Source: Prolixibacteraceae bacterium
GTDB lineage: Bacteria > Bacteroidota > Bacteroidia > Bacteroidales > Prolixibacteraceae
Assembly: GCA_019163175.1 (NCBI GenBank)
Contig: JAFLKN010000025.1
Coordinates: 1 to 47,542 of the forward strand
Length of the DNA stretch: 47,542 nt
Direction of reading: 5' to 3'
The notes below the pieces were generated by a model. That model saw nothing but the letters and a program-made list of their open reading frames with translations, was not told the origin of the DNA and ran no database searches. Numbering within the stretch: the first letter of the stretch is position 1; each line of letters begins with the position of its first letter. Shown piece by piece: positions 34,401-42,917 of the stretch. A program made the position numbers and the translations under genes.

Positions 34401-37400
34401 ATGAAAACACTTTTCAGAATTTTCATCTTAGTATTGATCCTGAGTTCCTGCAAGGAAAAAACACAGGTCAGTGTTGTCAACTTAAAATGCGAATATAAAG
34501 TAAACCCGTTGGGTGTAGATATCGAAAAGCCAAGGTTCAGCTGGATTTCTGAATCCGCTCAGCGGGGAGTTTCGCAGTCGGCCTGGCAGGTTTTTGTTGC
34601 ATCAAGTCGGAAGAATCTGGACGAAAATATTGCAGATGTGTGGGACAGCCAAAAGGTTTTGTCAGATCAGTCAATTCATATTGGTTATGAAGGGAAACCG
34701 CTTGAAAGTAATCGCACCTATTTCTGGAAAGTAAGGATATGGGATCAGAACGGTGATGAACATGTAAGCGAACCGGCATTCTGGACTACCGGATTATTGC
34801 ACGAATCGGACTGGAAAGCCAAATGGATCGGACTGGATAAGGCCGTTGGAACTGATGACCCAATTGCAAAGCATAAAATTCTTTCAGCACGAATGTTGAG
34901 GCATGAGTTTAATCTGGATAAGAAAGTAAAATCTGCAACGGCCTTTATTTCAGGACTTGGCCTGTTTGAACTTTATCTGAACGGCGAGAAAATCGGTGAT
35001 CAGGTTCTGGCACCTGCCTTGACAGAGTACGATAAACGTGCTTTCTACATGACTTTTGATGTGACAAAGCATTTACAAGCAGATAAAAATACGATTGGTG
35101 TAATCCTTGGAAATGGTCGCTATTTCGGTATGCGCGAAGGCGGTACGGAACGAACAAAATCCTATGGCTTTCCAAAAATGATTTGCCAGTTGGAAGTTGA
35201 ATATGAAGATGGAACAACCGCCACCGTAGTTTCGGATGAAACCTGGAAATTGACAGCCAACGGCCCTATTCGCAAGAATAGCGAATACGATGGCGAATAT
35301 TACGATGCCCGCATGGAATTGAAGGATTGGAATAAATCCGGCTTCGATGATGCCGCCTGGATGAACGCTGAATTGGTCGAAAAACCGGGCGATAAACTGG
35401 AAGCTCAGCCCAGCGAGCCGATGAAAATAATGGAGGAAGTTGCGCCGGTTTCAGTAAAGGAAATTAAACCCGGAACTTTCATTTTTGACATGGGTCAGAA
35501 TATGGTTGGCTGGTGCGAATTGCTGGTGAAAGGGGAAAAAGGTGATAAAGTGACACTTCGGTTTGCCGAGCGCCTGAACGACGACGGCTCGTTGTACCTC
35601 GATAATATCCGTACGGCCGAAGTTACCGATACCTACATTTTGAAAGGTGATGGCGAAGAAAAGTGGGAGCCGCGTTTTACCTACCACGGATTTCAGTATG
35701 TCGAGATGATTGGCTATCCCGGAGTTCCTGCGCTGAATTCGATCAAAGGAAAAGTGATACACGATGCACTGGAAGTTTCCGGCTCATTTGCCACCTCCAA
35801 TCCAATTATCAATCAGGTTTATAATAATGCTTACTGGGGAATCCGGGGTAATTACCGGAGTATTCCGACCGACTGTCCGCAGCGCGACGAGCGACATGGC
35901 TGGCTGGGCGACCGGTCTGCTGAATGCACCGGCGAAAGTTATGTGTTCAATATTTCAGGCCTTTACAACAAATGGGTGACCGATATTCGTGATACGCAGC
36001 TTGAGAGTGGCAGTATCTCCGATGTGGCTCCTTCATACTGGCCATTCTATACCGATAATACAACCTGGCCGGGAACTTTCCTGTTTGCTTCTGACATGCT
36101 TTATTCGCAGTATGGCGATAAAAAAGTAATCGAGACCAATTACCCGGCGATGCAAAAGTGGATTGCTCACATGAGCCAGTTTCTGAATGAGGGAATCATG
36201 CCAAAAGATACGTATGGCGACTGGTGTGTTCCGCCGGAGGAACTGCAAATTACCAACTCAAACGATCCGAATCGAATTACAAGGGCCGATTACATCGGGA
36301 CAGCTTATTTCTTCTATGAGTTGAAGCTTATGGAAAAGTTTGCCCGATTGCTTGGCAAAACGGATGATGCTTCAGCCTATTCAAAAACTGCGGAAGAAAT
36401 GAAAACGGCTTTCAATGCTAAGTTTCTGGATAAAAACGTGGTGAAATACAGCAACAATACCTGCACAGCCAACATTTTGGCGCTTGCTTTCGATTTGGTT
36501 CCTGAAGAATATCAGGATAGAATCGTGGATAATTTACTTCAGAAAACAATCAGCGAAAACGGTATGCACGTGGGGCATGGAATTATCGGAGGACAATGGC
36601 TGATGCGGGCTTTGACCAATTCCGGTCACGCTGATGTGGCTTATGCTTTGGCAACTACCACCACTTATCCGGGTTGGGGATTCATGGTCGATCAGGGTGC
36701 TACAACCATTTGGGAACTTTGGAATGGCAAATATGGCGACCCCGGTATGAATTCGGGAAATCATGTGATGCTGCTGGGCGACCTGATCATCTGGTATTAC
36801 GAGAATCTGGCCGGTATCAAAGCCGATCCTGAAACTCCGGCATTCAAGCACATCATTATGAAGCCCTATGTTTTGGGCGATCTGACCTCAGTGGATGCTT
36901 CGTATAATTCCATCTACGGAACAATTAAAAGTGCGTGGAAGCTTGAACCGGACAAGTTTACCTGGAACGTAACTATTCCGGCAAATACGACGGCCACCGT
37001 TTATGTTCCAACCTTGAACAAAGAGAAGGTGATGGAAGGCAATAAAAAAGCTTCGAATGCAGATGGTATTCGCTTTGTAAACTGGGAGGAGAATTGGTCG
37101 GTTTTTGAACTTGAATCGGGTACCTATTCATTTACTTCGGCAGGCGTGAAGAAAGTCACAACTGGCCCTTATTTATCGAATCCGGTGATCAGTCCGGCGG
37201 ACACCATTTTTGCACATGGAACCAAACCTTTGATTCAGCTAACCACTACTGATGCCAACGCTAAAATTCGTTATACAATTGATGGATCAGACCTGAATGA
37301 ATCGTCACCGGTTTATGAAAAACCAATTGAAATTTCAGGAAATACTGTGATTAAGGCGCAGGCCTTTGCCGAAGGTTCACATTCCAGTAACCAGATTAAG

Positions 37401-37856
37401 ATGGCATATAATTTCGTTGATCCGAATAAGAACGGTATTAACTGGACACTTTATCGCGGACGTTTCATCAGGGTGCCTGATCTCAGTAAAATAAAGCCTG
37501 CTGAGCACGGCAGCGTTTATGCCTTTGGCCTGTCGAAATTGGATATTCCCAAACACGATATTGTTCTGCGCTTCAATTCGTTTATTCAGATCGAAAAACC
37601 CGGAAAATACACTTTTTACCTGACTTCAAACGACGGTAGCAACATGTATCTGAATGATCGCCTTTTCATCGACAATGACGGTGAACACGGGGCAAAAGAA
37701 CTCAGCAACACCATCCATCTGGAAAAAGGAAGACATGCCATTCGTATTGAGTATTTCAATGGAGGTGGCGGAAAAGTACTTTCATTATCCTACAGTTCTG
37801 ATGAAATCAGCTATCAGCCGGTTCCTGAATCTATCTTATTTAAATCGAAAAAATAA
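34401..37856 (+). CDS. GH78 alpha-L-rhamnosidase with CHB_HEX-like and PA14 tail
   Basis: 1151 residues. The lipoprotein signal ends at Cys17 (LSSCKE). An Ig-like N-terminus and two beta-sandwich domains (about 25-440; RFSWISE, AKWIGLD, ALTEYDKRAFY) precede the (alpha/alpha)6 catalytic domain (about 450-830). CPQRDERHGWLGD contains Asp496 and Glu497, matching the acid region of GH78, and TTIWELWNG contains Glu772, the expected base. It inverts terminal alpha-L-rhamnosides. After a short beta domain the tail repeats the two modules found in the GH92 enzymes: a chitobiase-C-like domain (about 927-1010; IRYTIDGSDLNE) and PA14 (about 1013-1150; YTFYLTSNDGSNMYL). Its TAA overlaps the next ATG by one base. 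Confidence 0.92.
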   Translation: MKTLFRIFILVLILSSCKEKTQVSVVNLKCEYKVNPLGVDIEKPRFSWISESAQRGVSQSAWQVFVASSRKNLDENIADVWDSQKVLSDQSIHIGYEGKPLESNRTYFWKVRIWDQNGDEHVSEPAFWTTGLLHESDWKAKWIGLDKAVGTDDPIAKHKILSARMLRHEFNLDKKVKSATAFISGLGLFELYLNGEKIGDQVLAPALTEYDKRAFYMTFDVTKHLQADKNTIGVILGNGRYFGMREGGTERTKSYGFPKMICQLEVEYEDGTTATVVSDETWKLTANGPIRKNSEYDGEYYDARMELKDWNKSGFDDAAWMNAELVEKPGDKLEAQPSEPMKIMEEVAPVSVKEIKPGTFIFDMGQNMVGWCELLVKGEKGDKVTLRFAERLNDDGSLYLDNIRTAEVTDTYILKGDGEEKWEPRFTYHGFQYVEMIGYPGVPALNSIKGKVIHDALEVSGSFATSNPIINQVYNNAYWGIRGNYRSIPTDCPQRDERHGWLGDRSAECTGESYVFNISGLYNKWVTDIRDTQLESGSISDVAPSYWPFYTDNTTWPGTFLFASDMLYSQYGDKKVIETNYPAMQKWIAHMSQFLNEGIMPKDTYGDWCVPPEELQITNSNDPNRITRADYIGTAYFFYELKLMEKFARLLGKTDDASAYSKTAEEMKTAFNAKFLDKNVVKYSNNTCTANILALAFDLVPEEYQDRIVDNLLQKTISENGMHVGHGIIGGQWLMRALTNSGHADVAYALATTTTYPGWGFMVDQGATTIWELWNGKYGDPGMNSGNHVMLLGDLIIWYYENLAGIKADPETPAFKHIIMKPYVLGDLTSVDASYNSIYGTIKSAWKLEPDKFTWNVTIPANTTATVYVPTLNKEKVMEGNKKASNADGIRFVNWEENWSVFELESGTYSFTSAGVKKVTTGPYLSNPVISPADTIFAHGTKPLIQLTTTDANAKIRYTIDGSDLNESSPVYEKPIEISGNTVIKAQAFAEGSHSSNQIKMAYNFVDPNKNGINWTLYRGRFIRVPDLSKIKPAEHGSVYAFGLSKLDIPKHDIVLRFNSFIQIEKPGKYTFYLTSNDGSNMYLNDRLFIDNDGEHGAKELSNTIHLEKGRHAIRIEYFNGGGGKVLSLSYSSDEISYQPVPESILFKSKK

Positions 37857-40762
37857 TGAAATTGTCACATTTTGCAATCTTTGGTTTAGCCTGTATTCTT
37901 TTAGGAAGTTGCATACAGGAAAATTCACAAACGAATATTATAAACATGGTTGACCCTTTTATAGGCACCGGGGCGGATGGCAACACCTGGCCTGCCGCCA
38001 GTATGCCTCTTGGTGGTGTGCAACTGGGTCCGGATACACGGCTCAATTCATGTGGCGGATATGCTTCGTCCGACAGTATCATCCAGGGTTTTACGCACAC
38101 CCACCTGAATGGCGTTGGCGAGCCGGAATACCGCGATGTGCTGTTTATGCCCGCCACAGGCAAGGTATATTTAAACCCGATGACGCCAACGCAGAAAGGC
38201 TATGGTTCGTTCTTCGATCATCAGCACGAAAAGGCCTCTCCTGGATTTTATTCCGTATTGCTGAAAGATTTTAATATTCAGGCTGAACTGACTACAACTT
38301 TGCGTGCCGGTTTCCACCAATATACCTTTCCTCAGAGCGACAGCGCACATATAGTGATCGATCTGGCTTATCCGTTTGGTGCCGAAGTTCTGAACATCAA
38401 AAAAATTAGCGATACCGAAATTGAAGGATTGCGCCGTTCGCATGGCTGGGCATGGGATCAGTATGTCTACTTTGTGTCCCGTTTCTCCAAACCATTTACA
38501 TCGCTTGAATTGGCAGTAAACGATACGATCCGGAAAGAACTTGCAGAAGCTACCGGAAAGAACATTAAAGCTGTTGCAAACTTCCAGACCAAAGCCAATG
38601 AAACGATACTGGTGAAAGTGGGCATTTCGGCTGTCAGTGCTGAAGGTGCACGTAAAAATCTGTATTCTGAGATTCCGGACTGGGATTTTGATGGGGTAAA
38701 GGAGGCTGCAGAACTGGCATGGGAAAAGGAACTGTCGAAAATTGAAATCGAAGGTGGAACTGACGATCAGCGGAAAAACTTCTATACGGCCATGTACCAT
38801 GCTCATCTGAGTCCCTGTACCTTTTCTGATGTGGATGGTCAATACCGTGGTGTTGATCATCAAATTCACCGGAGTGAAGGATCGGTACATTACACGGTGT
38901 TCTCCTTGTGGGATACTTATCGCGCTTTGCATCCGCTGTTCACCATTGTAGATCAGAAACGGACCACCGATTTCATCAAATCATTGCTGCAAATGTACGA
39001 CGATGGCGGGCGGCTGCCGATGTGGCCGCTGGCCGGAAACTACACCGACGACATGCTCGGTTATCATTCGGTGCCGGTTATTGTGGATGCCTACATGAAA
39101 GGAATCCGGAACTATGATGTAGAAAAGGCTTTCAAGGCCGTCAAACATAGCGCCGAAAACGACAAACTGGGTCTGAAATACTACAAAAAGATTGGTTATC
39201 TGCCTTTTGATCGGCAGGGGGAATCGGTTTCAAAAACGCTGGAATATTGCTACGACGACTGGTGCATCTCACAAATGGCCAAGGCCATGGGACAGGATTC
39301 TGTCTATGAAACCTACCACCAGCGGGCGCATTACTGGGAAAATGTATTCGATCCTTCAGTCGGATTTATGCGCGGAAAAAGCTTTGACCGAACCTGGCTC
39401 TCACCTTTCGATCCGCTGGTTAATTCGGCCTATTCTGAAGGAAATGCCTACCAGTACATGTATGTTCCGCACGATGTCGACGGGCTTGCGGCCAAATTCG
39501 GCAGTGACAAGGCTTTTGTGAATTGGATAGATACCCTTTTCACCCTCGAATCGAAACGCGGCGAACGTGGCTCCATCGGCCAGTACTGGCATGGCAATGA
39601 ACCCGGACAGCAACTTCCTTACCTGTACAATTATGTGGGCGAAGCCTGGAAAACACAGAAATTGGTCAACCGGATTCTTAATGAACTGTACACAACCGAA
39701 CCTGACGGACTGGCTGGGAATGACGACTGCGGACAAATTTCGGCCTGGTACATTTTAAGTTCGATGGGCTTTTATCCGGTAGCGCCCGGGCAAACCATTT
39801 ATGCCATTGGTTCTCCGTTGTTTGCAAAAACCACAATTCATCTGGAAAACGGAAAGGCATTTGAGATCAAAGCCAATAATGTGTCGAAAGAAAATGTGTA
39901 TATCCAATCAGCCAGACTGAACGGTGAAGATTACAACAAATCCTTCCTGAAACACGAGGACCTTATGGAAGGTGGAGAACTGGTGTTTGAAATGGGCCCG
40001 AAACCCAATGAAAACTGGGGATCAGCCCAGGCCGACCGTCCGTATTCCGAAAACGGAGAACCGGTTGTCCAGCCGCCCTACATCAAAACCGGTGATTTGT
40101 TATTCAGCAACTCCACTGTGGTTGAATTGGATTGTGAGACTCAAAACTCAATTATTCGGTATACTTTGGATAGCTCTGAACCGACTGAAAAATCAATGCT
40201 TTACGAGAAACCTTTCGAAATTACGACATCGACTTTGCTTAAAATAAGGGCCTTTGCTTCGGATCGGAAAGCCAGTCAGGTTTTTAACTGGCAGTTTGAA
40301 AAAGCCAAACTGAAAGAAGAAACTCAGATCACTGCGGTCAAACCCGGAATGCATTACGACTATTTTGAGAAGTTTTTTGTCAATGTAACCGATCTGGATT
40401 TAGTTCAGCCGGTTTCTTCTGGAATAACAAATAAATTCAGCTTTGATGAAAAGAAGCGTGAGAACTATTTTGGTTTCAGAGTTAAAGGATTTATTAAGGT
40501 TCCGAAGGATGGTATTTACACGTTTTACCTGAAATCGAACGACGGCAGCCGCTTGTACATCGATGGTGATGAACTGATTGAAAATGATGCCAATCATGCG
40601 GCCGTGGAAGAACCCGGAATCCTTGCTCTGAAAGCTGGACTGCATCCGATTGAAGTTAAATATATGCAGTGTGGTGGTGGAAAAGCTTTAACTGTGAGCT
40701 GGTCTGGTCCGGGAATGGAAAAGCACGAAATACAACCCAAGGAATTGTTTAGAAAAGAGTAA
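37856..40762 (+). CDS. GH92 alpha-mannosidase 2 with CHB_HEX-like and PA14 tail
   Basis: 968 residues. The lipoprotein signal ends at Cys19 (LLGSCI). GH92 motifs: VDPFIGTGADGNTWPAASMP, FTHTHLNGVG, HGNEPGQQLPYLYNY (Glu582, expected general acid) and GNDDCGQISAWYILSSMGFYP (Asp623/Asp624). Against the first GH92, the His-His pair after NEP is replaced by Gln-Gln and the metal or subsite loop near the start differs, so linkage or acceptor preference probably differs too. The tail has a chitobiase-C-like domain (about 741-825) and PA14 (about 831-965; YTFYLKSNDGSRLYI, GLHPIEVKYMQCGGGK). It overlaps the GH78 stop by one base (TAATG), which suggests coupled translation. Confidence 0.9.
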   Translation: MKLSHFAIFGLACILLGSCIQENSQTNIINMVDPFIGTGADGNTWPAASMPLGGVQLGPDTRLNSCGGYASSDSIIQGFTHTHLNGVGEPEYRDVLFMPATGKVYLNPMTPTQKGYGSFFDHQHEKASPGFYSVLLKDFNIQAELTTTLRAGFHQYTFPQSDSAHIVIDLAYPFGAEVLNIKKISDTEIEGLRRSHGWAWDQYVYFVSRFSKPFTSLELAVNDTIRKELAEATGKNIKAVANFQTKANETILVKVGISAVSAEGARKNLYSEIPDWDFDGVKEAAELAWEKELSKIEIEGGTDDQRKNFYTAMYHAHLSPCTFSDVDGQYRGVDHQIHRSEGSVHYTVFSLWDTYRALHPLFTIVDQKRTTDFIKSLLQMYDDGGRLPMWPLAGNYTDDMLGYHSVPVIVDAYMKGIRNYDVEKAFKAVKHSAENDKLGLKYYKKIGYLPFDRQGESVSKTLEYCYDDWCISQMAKAMGQDSVYETYHQRAHYWENVFDPSVGFMRGKSFDRTWLSPFDPLVNSAYSEGNAYQYMYVPHDVDGLAAKFGSDKAFVNWIDTLFTLESKRGERGSIGQYWHGNEPGQQLPYLYNYVGEAWKTQKLVNRILNELYTTEPDGLAGNDDCGQISAWYILSSMGFYPVAPGQTIYAIGSPLFAKTTIHLENGKAFEIKANNVSKENVYIQSARLNGEDYNKSFLKHEDLMEGGELVFEMGPKPNENWGSAQADRPYSENGEPVVQPPYIKTGDLLFSNSTVVELDCETQNSIIRYTLDSSEPTEKSMLYEKPFEITTSTLLKIRAFASDRKASQVFNWQFEKAKLKEETQITAVKPGMHYDYFEKFFVNVTDLDLVQPVSSGITNKFSFDEKKRENYFGFRVKGFIKVPKDGIYTFYLKSNDGSRLYIDGDELIENDANHAAVEEPGILALKAGLHPIEVKYMQCGGGKALTVSWSGPGMEKHEIQPKELFRKE

Positions 40763-40813
40763 TCAGACAAATTACAGATAGTCAGAGTCATTTATAAAAT
40801 AAACCGCTTGAGC

Positions 40814-42907
40814 ATGAAACGAATAATAAGATTGTCGATAGTCATTATAGGAGTAGTTTCAGGTTTGATATCGGAAGCCAAAGATCAGGCGAAAACCGAT
40901 CATTATCTGGGGAGATACTGCTCCGGAACAGGTGACGCTGATTTTCTCCGCCTGATCGATGAATCGTTCGCCTTCTTTCATCCAAACCCGGTTGTGCCAA
41001 ATCTTTCTATGATCTACAATGGCGATTGGAATACTTTTACTGAAGGTGCAGGCTGGGGAGCTTGGTGGATTCAGAATAGCTATGGTTTTTCGTATGCTGC
41101 AACGCCTTTCCTTCAGGAACCGTGGGCATCTATTTTGCAACGTTCCTGGGATTTGTTTTGGAACAATCAAGGCGATGGCGTTCGCAAAGGGTTGTGGGGC
41201 GACGGAACACCCAATCAGCTTTCGGAATTGGTTGCCCCTGATGGTGGCCTCGGCGATACGGCTGCCCCCGAAAAAATCATCTATAAACAAGGTGATGGCG
41301 ACGTAAATAAGCACGATTGGTTTTACGAAGCCACCGCAGCCTGTCTGGTCATGCAGTCGGAAATACTATTGGTTAACCGCGATATAGAGGCGTTAAAACA
41401 CTATTTACCAAAAATGGAACGGGCCTGTAATTTCATTGAACGGGTTCGCGATCCGAAAACCAATCTTTTTCTCGTTGGTCCTGCTTGCAACCTTTTAGCT
41501 CCTAGCTACGGCGGTGTTAAACTTCCGGATGGAACTTTTGGAAAAGGTTACCTGACCGGAGTTTCAATTACTTATCTGGCTGCATTGGACCGTATGATTG
41601 AAATCTATAAACTTACCGGTGACCAAGCGAAACTGGCAGAATTCGAACACCGGAAAAAAATTACCCGCGAATCATTGACACAACTGATGACACCGGCTGG
41701 TTATTTTGTGAAATCAGTTGAACCAAGCGGTGTGAAACATGGTGTTCTGGGACAAAAAGAGTTTGGTTATCTGGAAGGAACTGTAAATGCCGATGCGGTG
41801 GCTTTAAGGGTTGTAGACGATCGTACTTCCCAAAATATCTACAAACAAATAGAAGCATTTCCGGCCATCCGTCCATTTGACTTTTTGCTGACCAATGCGC
41901 CCGGATTGGACGACACCTACGGCGGTTGGGGCCGGACTTCAGGAAAAGGGTTGGAAGGTTTCTGGACCTTTGGCGACTGGGTGAATGGTGGAGTTTGGGG
42001 AACCGTTGAAGGAAGGGCTATTCTGATGTATTATCGTTTGGGAAAATTCGAGGACATTCGTCGGTCGGCAAACCGGGCGATGAGATGGGCCAAAGATTTC
42101 CGGATGGATGCACCCTGGTCGCAACAAGGCGAAAATAGCAGCAATCCGTGGTCAGATAAAGGTAAATTCCGGGTTGGCGGTGTAGCTGTGATGGTCGATA
42201 ATTTTGCTATTCCGGCAGCTACAATTCGCGGACTCTTCGATTACGATTACCGTTCCGATAGATTAATTATTCGTCCCAGAATTCCCGGATCGATAACACA
42301 ATACACTCAAAACGAACCTGTCAGGTTTGGAGAAAAGAAAATCTTTCTTTCGTGCAACAATGGTGGACCTAATGTGAAATCATTCACGATCAATGGGAAA
42401 TCAATGAAGTTCAGTTCTGATTCTGAGGTAAGCCTTATCTACAATGAGTTACCTCAGGAAGCAAAAATTGAAATTACCACCAGCGGAGGCTGGGCTAATG
42501 AAAAAGTTACGACAGATTATCCAATGATTCCTGAACTTCTTCTAGCCGAAAACTCAAGTTCAGCCGAAATCCCGGAATCGCTTAAAAAATCGTATGCTGT
42601 AGTTAAGTCCTTGACTAAAAGTTTGGCGCACCAACCAGATGCAGACTACGATCGTGCATTTCTGAGCGAAGTCTTGAAATCTTACGAGGATTGCCGGATA
42701 AGGCTTGCTATGGAAACAGGTCCGGGTTATTATCGCCCTATTACTGCGGAACGAAAGGAAGGGATCAATAAGTTCTATGAACAGACTGCTCTCAGTATGT
42801 ATACCGGTTTTGCCAAACGAATGGAGAACTATGCTTCTGGTAGCGATGCCAAGCAACAAAAAATTGCAGCCATTTTTAATGAAGTGCTGAAAACGACAAA
42901 CAATTAA
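40814..42907 (+). CDS. Secreted alpha-toroid glycosidase-like protein, family unassigned (1)
   Basis: 697 residues from the ATG at 40814; a TTG two codons upstream is less likely. Signal peptide to about residue 21. The body is a likely (alpha/alpha)6 toroid with many Trp- and Gly-rich loops: TEGAGWGAWWIQNSYGFSY, LWGDGTPNQLSEL, KHDWFYEATAA, DDTYGGWGRTSG and FWTFGDWVNGGVWGTVEGRA. The acids in HDW, DDTYGGW and GTVEGRA are candidate catalytic residues. The loops resemble six-hairpin glycosidases of clans GH-L and GH-M, but no CAZy family is recognised. A helical C-terminal domain of about 120 residues is added. The next toroid gene starts 10 nt later. Confidence 0.65.
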   Translation: MKRIIRLSIVIIGVVSGLISEAKDQAKTDHYLGRYCSGTGDADFLRLIDESFAFFHPNPVVPNLSMIYNGDWNTFTEGAGWGAWWIQNSYGFSYAATPFLQEPWASILQRSWDLFWNNQGDGVRKGLWGDGTPNQLSELVAPDGGLGDTAAPEKIIYKQGDGDVNKHDWFYEATAACLVMQSEILLVNRDIEALKHYLPKMERACNFIERVRDPKTNLFLVGPACNLLAPSYGGVKLPDGTFGKGYLTGVSITYLAALDRMIEIYKLTGDQAKLAEFEHRKKITRESLTQLMTPAGYFVKSVEPSGVKHGVLGQKEFGYLEGTVNADAVALRVVDDRTSQNIYKQIEAFPAIRPFDFLLTNAPGLDDTYGGWGRTSGKGLEGFWTFGDWVNGGVWGTVEGRAILMYYRLGKFEDIRRSANRAMRWAKDFRMDAPWSQQGENSSNPWSDKGKFRVGGVAVMVDNFAIPAATIRGLFDYDYRSDRLIIRPRIPGSITQYTQNEPVRFGEKKIFLSCNNGGPNVKSFTINGKSMKFSSDSEVSLIYNELPQEAKIEITTSGGWANEKVTTDYPMIPELLLAENSSSAEIPESLKKSYAVVKSLTKSLAHQPDADYDRAFLSEVLKSYEDCRIRLAMETGPGYYRPITAERKEGINKFYEQTALSMYTGFAKRMENYASGSDAKQQKIAAIFNEVLKTTNN

Positions 42908-42917
42908 ATCATTAACC

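Noticed and set aside
38171-38932. 253-codon minus-strand open frame
   Set aside because: It lies wholly inside the second GH92 gene, antisense, with no recognisable domain; a composition shadow.
34401-40762. PA14 tails as evidence of toxin-like proteins
   Set aside because: PA14 is common as a carbohydrate-binding module in glycosidases, and the catalytic domains are clear GH92 and GH78.
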